Below, piece by piece: positions 24,383 to 33,911 of a stretch of 56,033 nt of DNA. The notes beneath the pieces are model-generated. The model was not told the DNA's origin. It did not search any database and worked only from the letters and a program-made list of their open reading frames with translations. The translations under genes were made by a program, and so were the position numbers. The stretch is from assembly GCA_030526115.1 (NCBI GenBank), contig JAUNDK010000009.1, positions 1-56,033 on the forward strand, written 5' to 3'. The stretch is from Clostridia bacterium. GTDB lineage: Bacteria; Bacillota; Clostridia; Oscillospirales; Acutalibacteraceae. Numbering within the stretch: the stretch's first letter is position 1; each line of letters opens with the position of its first letter.

Positions 24383-25585
24383 TCACTTATGAAGCAGACC
24401 TGCTCTGATAAGTGTGTTTTTAACAAATCGCTTGAATCTCTTATACTGTACTTTATTCTTAACCTGAGACATGAAAACTTTTTCAGGCTCAGGATCTGAT
24501 TTATCGGTAAGAAGGTTAAAATCCGAACCGGATAGAATCTCTTTGAATTCTTTTGATGAAATAAGGAGAGATCTGTAATCCTCAAAAAGCACCTTGGGGT
24601 TCACAAAGAATTTCCCCTGCTGAGGCTTATCTTTCGGTACAGGTTCGGAATTATCCATTATGGATCTGACTGTAAAATCAGGAAGGTTACAGCCAAGATA
24701 GGTATAAGCATAGCTCGGACCTCCGGCTCTGAGATTTAACTCTCCGAAATAGCATCCGTTATCGGTAATCATGAGCTCAAGATCAAACATACCTACAAAG
24801 CCGGTTTTTTTAAGAAATGCCTCCACAAGGGCATAGTTTTCGCCGATCTCTGAATTCGGAACTATCTCGCCCATAAGAGTTACGCCCTTGTTCAGCCGTG
24901 CGATTACCTTCTTTTTAATTATCCCGGGAATATATACCTCGTTTTCCGTACACACTCCGCCTATGGTGTATTCCTTTGTGATATTGAGATAATCCTGTAC
25001 GAGTACTTTTCTGTTACTGTCGGTTTTACGTATTTTTGCGAGATGCTTTCTGAGTTCCTCGGAATTACCGCATACCGCCATCTCCGTTTTGTTTCCTGTC
25101 GCACTTACAAGCGGCTTTACAAAGCACGGATATGTAACAGAATTCGGAATTGCCGGATTCTCATCGCTGAGAGATACTACAACTTCGTTCGGCGTTTTGA
25201 GTCCGCATTCCCCTGCAAGTTTATTCTGAAGATTTTTTTCAAGAAGGGATGGTATGGAATATGACTTTGAGTACTGCATATACACATGCTTTTTGGTCTC
25301 ATCGTCAATTTTCGAGATAAGCTCCGCACTTAAGTCACATGACGGAAACAAAAACCAGTTTCCGTCAGCATAATCTTTCTTGATTACATCATAAAATCTG
25401 TATGTTTCTGTTTTAGGTATATCCGTTACACGGTTTACATACCTGCATGATTTTATAACATCACTTTTATTATCGGGTTTTGTAAAATATACAACATCAA
25501 TATCATAGCCCTTCTGTCCAAGAGCTCTGATTATACCCATAGGTGTTACACTGTTTTCACCTATAACTAAAATCTTAGGTTTCAT
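24383..25585 (-). CDS. ATP-grasp carboxylate-amine/thiol ligase-like protein (gene 3)
   Basis: The 400-residue cytosolic protein has an N-terminal Rossmann-like pre-grasp domain (ILVIGENSVTPMGIIRALG) and an ATP-grasp core: YPCFVKPLVSATGNKTEM (Lys in the A-loop, about 157-174), KVLVQDYLNITKEYTIGGV, and GMFDLELMITDNGCYFGELNLRAGG with the Glu/Asn metal ligands near 290-295. It resembles PylC/D-aspartate-ligase-type enzymes, which join a carboxyl group to an amine using ATP. In this locus it may attach an amino acid to a sugar or make an activated precursor. The substrate is unknown. It is about 48% identical by eye in core blocks to the upstream gene 4 only in motifs, so the two are ancient paralogues. 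Confidence 0.82.
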   Translation of the reverse strand: MKPKILVIGENSVTPMGIIRALGQKGYDIDVVYFTKPDNKSDVIKSCRYVNRVTDIPKTETYRFYDVIKKDYADGNWFLFPSCDLSAELISKIDDETKKHVYMQYSKSYSIPSLLEKNLQNKLAGECGLKTPNEVVVSLSDENPAIPNSVTYPCFVKPLVSATGNKTEMAVCGNSEELRKHLAKIRKTDSNRKVLVQDYLNITKEYTIGGVCTENEVYIPGIIKKKVIARLNKGVTLMGEIVPNSEIGENYALVEAFLKKTGFVGMFDLELMITDNGCYFGELNLRAGGPSYAYTYLGCNLPDFTVRSIMDNSEPVPKDKPQQGKFFVNPKVLFEDYRSLLISSKEFKEILSGSDFNLLTDKSDPEPEKVFMSQVKNKVQYKRFKRFVKNTLIRAGLLHK

Positions 25586-25603
25586 ATATATTTTCCAGTC
25601 TGT

Positions 25604-26803
25604 TTAAGCTCTGCCTATCATACGTTTGATAAATTTCTTTACTCTGAACTCAAGGCGCTTCATACGGATATTCTTTCTGAATGCTGCATTAAAAATATCA
25701 TTCGGCCTTGGGTCATCTTTACTGCTGAAAATATCATAATCGCAGTTTCTCTCAAGATTCTGAAGCTCTGCAACAGTCATATTTCCACGAATAACCTCTC
25801 TGACAGAGTGGTATCCGTTGTAGAAAGAATAACCCGATTCACAGATAACATCTCCGATTTTTATGTTATGACCTTCGTCACATATCATCTCAGAGGCAAT
25901 ATACGGAAGTGGGAATCCGGCGAGTTCATATATATAACTCGGTGCACCGCAGCGCATATTGTAATCTCCGAAGTATATTCCTTTTGTTGTTACGAACAGC
26001 TCAAAGTCAAACATTCCCACATAACGTGACTCAATGATAAACTTCTTTATTTTTTCGAGCTCATCCTTTAAAACGGAAACAGGTTCAAGGTGACCTGCAA
26101 GAGTAACTCCGGGCACAACCTTAGATACCATATCTTTTTTAATGACAGCCGGTATATATACTTCTTTACCGTTTGTAACTCCGCTTAAATCATATTCAAA
26201 TTTAATATCAAGAAATTCCTGAATGAGTATATCTTCACCCGGTTTTCTCGCTTTTATCCAGCTATCGAATTCATCTTTTTCTTTAAAAACTCTGATACCG
26301 GACTTTACATCTTTAACGCTCATTATCGGTTTGTAAAAACAGGGAAACTCCATATTTTCAGGAATAACCGTACTGTTTCCCGCTGTATGAACAATCCACT
26401 CATTTGCAGTAGCAAGACCGCATTTTTTTGCTGTCTTTGCCTGAATGGATTTATCCATGAATTCTACAACGGAGCCGTCCTCGATAAATGAAAAATAAAA
26501 ATATTTCTGAAGTTTCTGTTTATTATTGTCCACAACAAATGCACAATAATCATCGGTTGGAAACAGAACCCATTCTTTAAGCTCCTTCTCACCAAGTTTA
26601 ACGAGGTAATCAATAATAACCGACTCGTCTTTTTTCAGCTGAACTGTATTTTTAATTATTTCTGATTTTTCAACAAGCCCGGAAGCACCTGCCCTGTCTG
26701 ATACAAACAGGAGTTCCGTGTGAATATTATTAAGCCCGAAAGACCTCGCTATACAAAGAGCATTGGATTCCGCACAGCTGATAATTAGAACTTTTTTCTC
26801 CAT
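25604..26803 (-). CDS. ATP-grasp carboxylate-amine ligase-like protein (gene 4)
   Basis: The 399-residue protein is organised like its downstream neighbour: ISCAESNALCIARSFGLN at the N terminus, FPCFYKPIMSVKDVKSG (A-loop Lys), ILIQEFLDIKFEYDLSG, and GMFDFELFVTTKGIYFGDYNMRCGA (acidic and Asn metal ligands, here DYNMR instead of ELNLR). The first acidic ligand is Asp where gene 3 has Glu, which may change activity. It would form amide bonds in glycan modification, as inferred from family and context. It lies 18 bp before gene 3 and 21 bp after the EpsG-like gene, in the same operon. Confidence 0.82.
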   Translation of the reverse strand: MEKKVLIISCAESNALCIARSFGLNNIHTELLFVSDRAGASGLVEKSEIIKNTVQLKKDESVIIDYLVKLGEKELKEWVLFPTDDYCAFVVDNNKQKLQKYFYFSFIEDGSVVEFMDKSIQAKTAKKCGLATANEWIVHTAGNSTVIPENMEFPCFYKPIMSVKDVKSGIRVFKEKDEFDSWIKARKPGEDILIQEFLDIKFEYDLSGVTNGKEVYIPAVIKKDMVSKVVPGVTLAGHLEPVSVLKDELEKIKKFIIESRYVGMFDFELFVTTKGIYFGDYNMRCGAPSYIYELAGFPLPYIASEMICDEGHNIKIGDVICESGYSFYNGYHSVREVIRGNMTVAELQNLERNCDYDIFSSKDDPRPNDIFNAAFRKNIRMKRLEFRVKKFIKRMIGRA

Positions 26804-26824
26804 TTGTAAAATCTCCTACTCTGC

Positions 26825-27955
26825 TTATTCCATAACACCGACACTGTCGTTTGTCATAAATACATAAGGCACAATACCGTCATATCCTATCTTGGAATAT
26901 CGCCAATAAAAATACATTAACATTGATATTGCAATAAACAACACGAATAATCTGCGGTTTTTATCATTTTTAATTTCAGAATAAATCTTTGGTATGGCAA
27001 TAATCTGAAACGCAAGGAAAATATAGGACAATCTGTATCCGTACTTAACCTGCATACTAGCGCAATAAGCGACAAGATCCAATATCATAAGTTTACTCAA
27101 CAATGATATTTCTGTCTTTCTGTGACTCTTTGTCCAGTAAACAAAGAAAAGCAAACCAATAAGTATTACCGACTTAATTATAAAAAAGTGAATGTTGAAA
27201 TTTGTTTCAGAAAATTTCTTATTGGTGAAAAATCGTTTATACCTGTCAAATGTTCCGAATGTATTTATGATATTGAAAAAAACAGGAAGTAATGCCATTA
27301 CTATAATGCCGCCTACACCCAGAACAGCATCGTAAAGATTTCTGTTTTTCCTTCCGGCAAGAACCATAACAAACGGGAAGAACAGAGCAAGCAGAACGGA
27401 TGCGTGGAAAAGCGAAGCAATTGCAACCACTATACAGTATTTAATCCATTGTTTATTTCGTAAGAATGTATATCCGAGAAGAAGAATATTCACAGCCATA
27501 GTCTGTCTGAGAACATTAAATGTAGTACCGTACCACATCATCAGATACATAAAAATATATAGAGTAAACGGATCATTATGCTCAGTCATATTTTTATGGG
27601 CTATATAATAAATAATAGTCGCCGAACAAAACTGATGCAGGAAAAAATAGACATGAATATTTGAAGTAATCTGTCTTACAATCCAAACACCTGTATAAAA
27701 CATTACATCATTATTATTCCATTTTTTCAGAAAACTCTGAAGCGAAATACTTTCGGCACCTGTAAATGCTTCTTCCAGATAAACCGTAACATCAGTACCA
27801 ACACTTAACCCTCTTAATGCAGCAAATGTTGAAAGCATAATAACACTCAGAATTATAAAACCGGAGCACATGGCAGTGTTTTTTCTGTAATATATATGCT
27901 CTGCGCAATATGCCAAAAAGATTATTGGTACAAAAAACAAAAGATATACTGTCAT
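26825..27955 (-). CDS. EpsG-like membrane protein (polysaccharide polymerase family)
   Basis: The 376-residue protein has about 10 hydrophobic spans and the EpsG signature region: STFAALRGLSVGTDVTVYL near residue 45 and YNFVLRQ-type FNVLRQTMAVNILLLGYTFL near 145. EpsG proteins are thought to polymerise or export exopolysaccharide units. This locus also has a separate Wzy-like gene (36497-37729), so there are two polymerase candidates; one might make a different linkage or act on a second glycan. It lies 5 bp after the acyltransferase gene. Confidence 0.82.
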   Translation of the reverse strand: MTVYLLFFVPIIFLAYCAEHIYYRKNTAMCSGFIILSVIMLSTFAALRGLSVGTDVTVYLEEAFTGAESISLQSFLKKWNNNDVMFYTGVWIVRQITSNIHVYFFLHQFCSATIIYYIAHKNMTEHNDPFTLYIFMYLMMWYGTTFNVLRQTMAVNILLLGYTFLRNKQWIKYCIVVAIASLFHASVLLALFFPFVMVLAGRKNRNLYDAVLGVGGIIVMALLPVFFNIINTFGTFDRYKRFFTNKKFSETNFNIHFFIIKSVILIGLLFFVYWTKSHRKTEISLLSKLMILDLVAYCASMQVKYGYRLSYIFLAFQIIAIPKIYSEIKNDKNRRLFVLFIAISMLMYFYWRYSKIGYDGIVPYVFMTNDSVGVME

Positions 27956-27960
27956 TTTAA

Positions 27961-29121
27961 TTATTTTTTCACTTTTATTTTATTTATAGATATAGATTTT
28001 TTTAATCTTAAAACCAAGTTATGGATAATCAATGAGCCTATAACAGATACTACGGCATAAATTATGTATATCTTAGCCAGCTCATCTGATTTACAGAAAT
28101 ACCATGGCTTGGAGATTAATTTCTTAATGTCTATGGAATCAAAAATTCTGATTTCCGCTAATCTGTAAACCAGTTTCCCAATATATACAAAAGACCAATT
28201 AAGTATAAAAATTATCATCTGATGATGAAGCAGGATACTCCATGTATTTCTTCCCACCTCATACACAAGCTTTAGTTTTCCTAAAGCGGGTTCTAAGATT
28301 TCGGATATTCTGAACCACAGGAAAATACCATTTACTGCCACAATATAAGTAATTAGTGGAGTAGTATGATATTTGGAATGAACTATTTCTGCAGAAATGG
28401 AATTATGTGACAATTCAATACAGATAATCTGTAAAATGAGAATAAAGCCAAAATAATAAATACTTTTTATATTCTGAATTTTACTCTTATACTTTTTCAC
28501 TATAATTCCCAGGTCAAAAAACGGAAGCAAAAACAGTACTTTACATAAATATGACTGGTACTCTTTCATTCCCTGATAACTTCCGACTATACGAGCCTGA
28601 TATACAGCAGCCATACCAATCAAAACAAATAAACCAAAAATCAGAATTCTGTAAACAGAACAGTATTTTTTTATTTTACTGAATATCTGTTCTTTAAAAA
28701 AGCATATTATTTCTATTGAAAACAGTATCGGAATAAACCACCAGGCTGATGTAATGCCATACTGACATCCCTTTGTCCATGGCATTACGAAAAAATTATG
28801 CAGAGTTGGATTTTTTCCGTATGATATCATTCCAAGTAACCTGAAAACATAACGAAGAATACAATAAACCAAAAGCCATCCGTAAAAAGGCAGCAACAGC
28901 TTTACGGTTTTCTTTTTTATAAATACCGCAAATCGGTCAAGTTTATCTGTATTAAATAAGTAACCTGATATAAAAATCCAGAGGGGCATGTGAAAAGAGT
29001 AGTAAGGAAACATACCGGAAAAATTCAGAATATTAACCTGGGTATGACCGAATACCACAAAAAGAATTCCCAGGAACTGCAATACAAGGATATGCTTATC
29101 AATTTCTATTGATTTCTTCAT
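27961..29121 (-). CDS. Membrane acyltransferase (acyltransferase family 3)
   Basis: The 386-residue protein has about 10 membrane spans and family 3 features: an N-terminal HILVLQFLGILFVVFGHTQV with the conserved His and SFHMPLWIFISGYLF (the His is the likely catalytic residue, about 44). These enzymes move acetyl or other acyl groups from the cytosol to extracellular sugars. Here it probably decorates the glycan repeat unit. It lies 11 bp after the Stealth gene in the glycan operon. Confidence 0.87.
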   Translation of the reverse strand: MKKSIEIDKHILVLQFLGILFVVFGHTQVNILNFSGMFPYYSFHMPLWIFISGYLFNTDKLDRFAVFIKKKTVKLLLPFYGWLLVYCILRYVFRLLGMISYGKNPTLHNFFVMPWTKGCQYGITSAWWFIPILFSIEIICFFKEQIFSKIKKYCSVYRILIFGLFVLIGMAAVYQARIVGSYQGMKEYQSYLCKVLFLLPFFDLGIIVKKYKSKIQNIKSIYYFGFILILQIICIELSHNSISAEIVHSKYHTTPLITYIVAVNGIFLWFRISEILEPALGKLKLVYEVGRNTWSILLHHQMIIFILNWSFVYIGKLVYRLAEIRIFDSIDIKKLISKPWYFCKSDELAKIYIIYAVVSVIGSLIIHNLVLRLKKSISINKIKVKK

Positions 29122-29132
29122 GTTTTATAAAA

Positions 29133-30164
29133 TTACCTTTCAAACAAAGACTTTTCCGGAAGGATTTTATCAAATGATTTGTTTATTTCATTTTTTGCAT
29201 ATTCAAAATCTTCGTATGTTTGAAGGTGACCGTCATCATTTACACAAACAAGATTATATTTCTGATTTTCGATAGCATCACACATTTTTTTCAGACTGTT
29301 GTCATTAGATCCTATCTCAATTTTTATACCAAGATTTTCAGCTTTTTCAGGTTCAAAATTACCGCTGGCAAGCTGCCAGTATCTGAATGTGTACTGGCTT
29401 ACATCTCGGACATCTCTGAATTTATGCCTGCAGGTCCGGTCGAGCTTATCCGGCTCAAGTCTCCATACTTCATCAAGAGTACTTTTTAAAAGCGGAACAG
29501 CTACATGTTCATTTGTAAATCCGGGCCACATCTGATAATTACTGCAGATAAGATTCTCTGCTATTGTTTTGATTCCATTCTTTCTGACAGAAAACCATTT
29601 TTTCTTATTATCAGAAAGAGACTTTTTCATATCAATATGTGAATTAATCACTTCAGTGGAATTAAGGTAGATATGCGGCATGATATTGCCCACTTTTCCG
29701 GGTCTTGTGCAGTGCAGATGAGCAGAATGAACCGGTTTACCGTTTCTAAAAAACAGCTCGGGTTTAACAGGTCTTGTAATAAACATATCGTCATTAAAAT
29801 ATACGAAATGTTCCGAAAGCTCCTTGATTCTGTTTATGCACAGTTCAATAGGATGGGAACTGAATGTTGGAAGATATTCTTCCGGCATATAATCTTCATG
29901 CCTGATATGAGTAATCTTTTCATAATCCAGGTTGAGCCATTCAGGAACATGTCCGCAGGTAATGAAATACACATGATTTACCCATGGAGCAAATTTTTCA
30001 ACAGCTCTGAACCAGTATTTGAGATTTTCCCAGTCTCGATATCTCGCATCTCTGTCATCGGTTACGGAGGATTTCTTTCCGGAATGGAAATTCTTGCTCT
30101 TTATCCATTCGGGATCTCCTCCATCTACCCATATCATTACAAAATCTATCTTATAGTTTTCCAT
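29133..30164 (-). CDS. Stealth-family sugar-1-phosphate transferase
   Basis: The 343-residue protein begins with the Stealth CR1 motif IDFVMIWVDGGDPEW (about 5-19). CR2 follows (RYRDWENLKYWFRAVEKFAP, VYFITCGHVPEWL, HPIELCINRI, HFVYFNDDMFI, about 42-130). A CR3-like stretch (HIYLNSTEVIN) and a CR4-like HEHV-type region (FTNEHVAVPLL, about 213) come next. Stealth enzymes transfer sugar-1-phosphate and create phosphodiester links in capsules. Together with the nucleotidyltransferase and CDP-alcohol phosphotransferase genes upstream, this suggests a phosphate-containing glycan. Confidence 0.9.
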   Translation of the reverse strand: MENYKIDFVMIWVDGGDPEWIKSKNFHSGKKSSVTDDRDARYRDWENLKYWFRAVEKFAPWVNHVYFITCGHVPEWLNLDYEKITHIRHEDYMPEEYLPTFSSHPIELCINRIKELSEHFVYFNDDMFITRPVKPELFFRNGKPVHSAHLHCTRPGKVGNIMPHIYLNSTEVINSHIDMKKSLSDNKKKWFSVRKNGIKTIAENLICSNYQMWPGFTNEHVAVPLLKSTLDEVWRLEPDKLDRTCRHKFRDVRDVSQYTFRYWQLASGNFEPEKAENLGIKIEIGSNDNSLKKMCDAIENQKYNLVCVNDDGHLQTYEDFEYAKNEINKSFDKILPEKSLFER

Positions 30165-30176
30165 TAATAACCTCGT

Positions 30177-31238
30177 TTAATCAAGAGTTTTCAGTATATC
30201 AAGCGTTCTCTCCAGTCCTGATCTGATATCGTACTTAACTTTCCAGTCAAGACCTTTAAGCTTGGTACTGTCAAGTCTTGCCTTTGTTGCTTTGCTGTAA
30301 CCGGCGCTCTCTGTTTCGTCCGGAATATCGAAAACAACCTTTGTTCCGGAATAACCGGCGATAAGTTCTGCCATATCTCTGAGTGTAATATCGGATGAAA
30401 TATCTGCAATATTATATGCTTCACCGCACTCACCCTTTAACATTACCGTAAGAAGGCCTGATACCGCATCGGTTACATAAGTGTATGAGTAGAACTGATT
30501 TCCCTTGCTCTTGAGAACGATGTCCTCTCCGGCCATTCCCTTCTTGATAAACTGGGATACGGCTTTTGTATCAGACATAAGCATAGTCGGACCGTAAGTA
30601 CGTGTAAGTCTCGGAATTACAACATCCATCTCCTTCTGTCTGCTGTAAGCAAGGCAGAGGGCTTCTCCGCATCTCTTGCTCTCGGGATATCCGGCTCTTA
30701 AAGTACAGCAGTCGATGTAACCGCAGTAATCCTCGGAAAACAGTTCTGTGTCTCCTCTGTTCTCTCCGTAAATCTCATTGGAAGAGGCAAAAACAAAACG
30801 CTCAGATTTTTTCTCGGCAGCCATATCAAGAAGATTCTTGGTACCGATAATATTTGCTGTTATTGTGCCGATGGGGTCAGTTGCATAGGCAACCGGATGA
30901 GTGTTACTTGCTAAATGAACTACAAAATCAGCCTTTGCTACCTCATCCTCACCCATCGGGAGATTTATATCGTGAGACAGAAATCTGAAGTTGGGAGAAT
31001 CCCAGTATGGTTCAAATCGGCTCTTTGCTCTCTGAGAATTTCTGCCGATGACAACAACATCGCAATTAAGATTTCTGCTGTTATTGAGTGTCATAAGTAC
31101 ATCTGCGAGACAGCTGCCGACCATTCCGCTTCCGCCGGAGATTATAACAGATTTGTTCTGAAGCTTCTCCCATGGGAGACTGAGTTCGCTTACGGAAACT
31201 ATATCTTTAAGGTATTCTTTATTTTCTAATATCTTCAT
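30177..31238 (-). CDS. NAD-dependent epimerase/dehydratase
   Basis: This 353-residue extended short-chain dehydrogenase has the dinucleotide motif ISGGSGMVGS (about 33-42), the acidic DFVVHLAS segment, and the catalytic YPESK (Tyr and Lys about 189-193) with a Ser in FASSNEIYGE upstream. It is closest in appearance to UDP-glucuronate decarboxylase/dTDP-glucose dehydratase types. Its start overlaps the stop of the cytidylyltransferase gene (TAATG), so the two are translationally coupled. It may therefore act on the CDP-linked product of that enzyme rather than a UDP-sugar; this is inference from coupling. Confidence 0.85.
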   Translation of the reverse strand: MKILENKEYLKDIVSVSELSLPWEKLQNKSVIISGGSGMVGSCLADVLMTLNNSRNLNCDVVVIGRNSQRAKSRFEPYWDSPNFRFLSHDINLPMGEDEVAKADFVVHLASNTHPVAYATDPIGTITANIIGTKNLLDMAAEKKSERFVFASSNEIYGENRGDTELFSEDYCGYIDCCTLRAGYPESKRCGEALCLAYSRQKEMDVVIPRLTRTYGPTMLMSDTKAVSQFIKKGMAGEDIVLKSKGNQFYSYTYVTDAVSGLLTVMLKGECGEAYNIADISSDITLRDMAELIAGYSGTKVVFDIPDETESAGYSKATKARLDSTKLKGLDWKVKYDIRSGLERTLDILKTLD

Positions 31239-31954
31239 TATTTTAACCAGTTATCAATATCGGAATTAAGATAAGCCTTGAAAAGCTCGAGATCATCTTT
31301 TGTTGTGAGCTTAATATTCTTGTCGGATCCTGCTGCAAAATAGAGTCTCTCGCCAAGCTCTACCATCATTGTATTTGTGTAGGAGGAACCGTATATTCCG
31401 ATTTCCTTCTCGAATGCCTCATGGTATGCCCAGTCAAGTTTTCCGAATTTATATGCCTGAGGAGTGGAAACTCTTCTTAATGTTTCTCTTGGAATATACT
31501 GAACTGTGGAAATATCGTCATCAATAACGAAAATCTGCTCATTGTAAGGCATTGATGTTACCGCATTACCGTACTGATTACACTTGGAAATAACATCAGA
31601 GAGAACAGAAGACTCAACGAGAGGTCTGATACCATCGTGAATGATAATAACATCATCATCACTGCACTTACCTTCAAGATTGTAAACACCGTTTCTGATA
31701 GATTCCTGGCCGGTTGAGCCGCCGGATACTATCCATTTAAGTTTTGTAATATTGAACTGCTTTGCGTAAGCCCAAACAAGATCATGCCATCCGTCGATAC
31801 ATACTACTTCTATTGCATCAATCTGAGGATGTTTCTGGAAACCCTCAAGAGTATAGATGAGGATAGGCTTATCATAAACACTGATGAACTGCTTTGGAAT
31901 ATCCTGACCCATTCTATGGCCGGAACCACCTGCAATAATAACCGCTACATTCAT
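31238..31954 (-). CDS. IspD/TarI-like cytidylyltransferase
   Basis: The 238-residue nucleotidyltransferase has the IspD/TarI motif IAGGSGHRMGQDIPKQF (about 7-23), HDGIRPLVE (about 106-114) and the C-terminal NIKLTTKDDLELFKA. IspD makes CDP-methylerythritol for isoprenoids; TarI/Bcs1-type enzymes make CDP-ribitol for teichoic acids or capsules. Because it lies in a glycan operon and is coupled to an epimerase/dehydratase, with a CDP-alcohol phosphotransferase just upstream, I favour CDP-polyol synthesis. The housekeeping ispD could still be this gene. Confidence 0.85.
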   Translation of the reverse strand: MNVAVIIAGGSGHRMGQDIPKQFISVYDKPILIYTLEGFQKHPQIDAIEVVCIDGWHDLVWAYAKQFNITKLKWIVSGGSTGQESIRNGVYNLEGKCSDDDVIIIHDGIRPLVESSVLSDVISKCNQYGNAVTSMPYNEQIFVIDDDISTVQYIPRETLRRVSTPQAYKFGKLDWAYHEAFEKEIGIYGSSYTNTMMVELGERLYFAAGSDKNIKLTTKDDLELFKAYLNSDIDNWLK

Positions 31955-31958
31955 ATTT

Positions 31959-32693
31959 TTAATCCTTCTTTCTGAAAAGCTGAATAATTGTTACCAGCAT
32001 AACCATAATATTAAATATGCAATAACAAACTGAATAAAGATCAAGTATATTGAGAAGAATTGCAACAAGAAACAGAACCTGAGCTCCGCCTGCACATGAC
32101 TTCAGGTTCAGCATAATAACCTTTACAATATTAAAGTTTTCTTTGTCGCTTACACCCTTGGATGCTTCTTTATTCCAGAGTGTTGTTGTAACCTTGTGCA
32201 TTACAAGTCTTGGGAACATATTTGCCATCGCAGATATTCCACCTACAATAAGGAAAAACTCAGAATTGAATATACCGCTCTGAATTAATAAACCATCGGT
32301 GTGGGCAGCCATAACCGATGCTGAAAAGAAAGTGAATGCTGCTGCAAGATAACCGCTGGTAGCATCATATACACTTCCCATCTTTGAAAACTGTTTTCTG
32401 TATCTTGCAACATTTCCGTCAACACCATCGAGCATATTCCAAAGGAAGAACATAAGCCAGCATACAATCATCATTGGCATACTTCTTGCAAAACATGCAA
32501 TTACAAATCCTGCAATTACGGGAACAATTGAAAGCAGAGATATCTGATTAGGTGTTATTTTTGTGTAAAGAAAAGGAATAGTGAATAAATAAGAAAGCGG
32601 TCTGCCTATATAAAATGCAAAAAAGTCATTATGTGCCGTTGCCTTCTTATCCGGTGTCATGGTTTTATCTGCTATCATTTTGGGTGTAATCAT
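31959..32693 (-). CDS. CDP-alcohol phosphotransferase-family membrane protein
   Basis: The 244-residue protein has about six hydrophobic segments and the CDP-alcohol motif DGVDGNVARYRKQFSKMG followed by SVYDATSG. This matches D-xx-DG-xx-AR-x8-G-xxx-D, but the final Asp (D4, normally xxxD) is replaced by Gly. D4 is regarded as the catalytic base, so either the protein belongs to a divergent subfamily or it is impaired. It lies 4 bp upstream of the cytidylyltransferase gene, which could supply its CDP-activated substrate. The acceptor is unknown, possibly a lipid-linked sugar. Confidence 0.83.
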   Translation of the reverse strand: MITPKMIADKTMTPDKKATAHNDFFAFYIGRPLSYLFTIPFLYTKITPNQISLLSIVPVIAGFVIACFARSMPMMIVCWLMFFLWNMLDGVDGNVARYRKQFSKMGSVYDATSGYLAAAFTFFSASVMAAHTDGLLIQSGIFNSEFFLIVGGISAMANMFPRLVMHKVTTTLWNKEASKGVSDKENFNIVKVIMLNLKSCAGGAQVLFLVAILLNILDLYSVCYCIFNIMVMLVTIIQLFRKKD

Positions 32694-32720
32694 ATTTTCT
32701 GTTTAACCTTTCAAAATATC

Positions 32721-33884
32721 TCAAATTTTCTCGTTATCATTTAACGCATTTTTCAGGTAAGCAAGAGATTGCTGCTTTTTGGCTTCGAGTTTAATGTGAA
32801 CTTTATCGTAATCAATGGTCTCTGATGAATTTATTCTCTCAATGTTTTCAATGGAAACAAGTCTGTCGGAAAGATCAAATCCATCAAGCAAATCATAAAG
32901 TCTGGAATTCATGGATACATGACCTTCCTTGTTTCTTTCGAATACAAAGAATGATTTCCTGTTAATTATTGAAAACACCGCACCGTGAAATGAATCTGTA
33001 AAAACAATCTCAGCATTCCTGATTGCGGACACAAATTCTTTGGGACCGATATCGTCAAGTCTTTTTCCGGATCCTTTACCATCATAAAGATTATATTCCT
33101 GCTTTGCATAAGGAATAAACAAAAGCTCAAGATTATTTATTTTACAGTACTTTGCCGCATATTCTCTTACAAAAGAACTGTCTGAAAAGAAATAACATAC
33201 TGCATACGGTTTTTCCGTCAATCTTTCAGATGCCAGAGAAGACCATTCCTCCGAACTTAACAGCATAGTAGGATCAATAACAGTCTCTATCTTTTTATCC
33301 ATATATTTTGACAACAGTTCTGTACCGGTCTTCTCTCTTATTCCGAGATAATCAAACCTTTTTATCCATGGAATCATTATTTCTGATTCCTGTTCTGAAA
33401 AGGATTTTCTTCCGATACTTGCCGCATATGCTATTTTTAAGTTGTGATTATCAACAAAAGTCTGAAGATATAAATTTCTTACCGCATTTGGGTTCCATAT
33501 CTGATCAGATCCGCTTACAAAAGCATCATATTCACTGTTAAGTAAGTTCATATTGGAATCATCATATACTTTTGTACTCATGGCAACTTCATCCATGAAT
33601 AATCTGAACCTGTTTCTTCTCAAATCAAGAAGTGGTCTGATTCGGAAATTACATTTAGCTATTAATCTTTCAGAAAATTTGCTGACAAAATCTGTAAATC
33701 CGTACTGTTTAGCCTGAGCAAGCTTGTTCGGATATACCGGATTTCCATTATTTGCGGGATCATATGATACGATATCACATGTATGTCCAAGTTTTCTTAT
33801 AACGCTGCACAGAGCATAACCCTGAAGCATTCCTCCATAGTTATAGTTGTTATAGTACTTAGTTAAAATAGCTACTTTTCTCAT
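32721..33884 (-). CDS. Polysaccharide pyruvyl transferase family protein
   Basis: The 387-residue protein has the CsaB/ExoV-type pattern: N-terminal YNNYNYGGMLQGYALCSVI, central EYDAFVSGSDQIWNPNAV (about 115-132), EIVFTDSFHGAVFSIIN (about 295-311, with the catalytic His) and a helical end. Members transfer pyruvate from phosphoenolpyruvate onto sugars as ketals, adding negative charge. Some relatives in glycan loci are thought to act on other substrates, so the donor is not certain. It lies 27 bp upstream of the CDP-alcohol enzyme gene. Confidence 0.87.
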   Translation of the reverse strand: MRKVAILTKYYNNYNYGGMLQGYALCSVIRKLGHTCDIVSYDPANNGNPVYPNKLAQAKQYGFTDFVSKFSERLIAKCNFRIRPLLDLRRNRFRLFMDEVAMSTKVYDDSNMNLLNSEYDAFVSGSDQIWNPNAVRNLYLQTFVDNHNLKIAYAASIGRKSFSEQESEIMIPWIKRFDYLGIREKTGTELLSKYMDKKIETVIDPTMLLSSEEWSSLASERLTEKPYAVCYFFSDSSFVREYAAKYCKINNLELLFIPYAKQEYNLYDGKGSGKRLDDIGPKEFVSAIRNAEIVFTDSFHGAVFSIINRKSFFVFERNKEGHVSMNSRLYDLLDGFDLSDRLVSIENIERINSSETIDYDKVHIKLEAKKQQSLAYLKNALNDNEKI

Positions 33885-33911
33885 ACTTTTCTCTTTTCCG
33901 AATAATGTATA

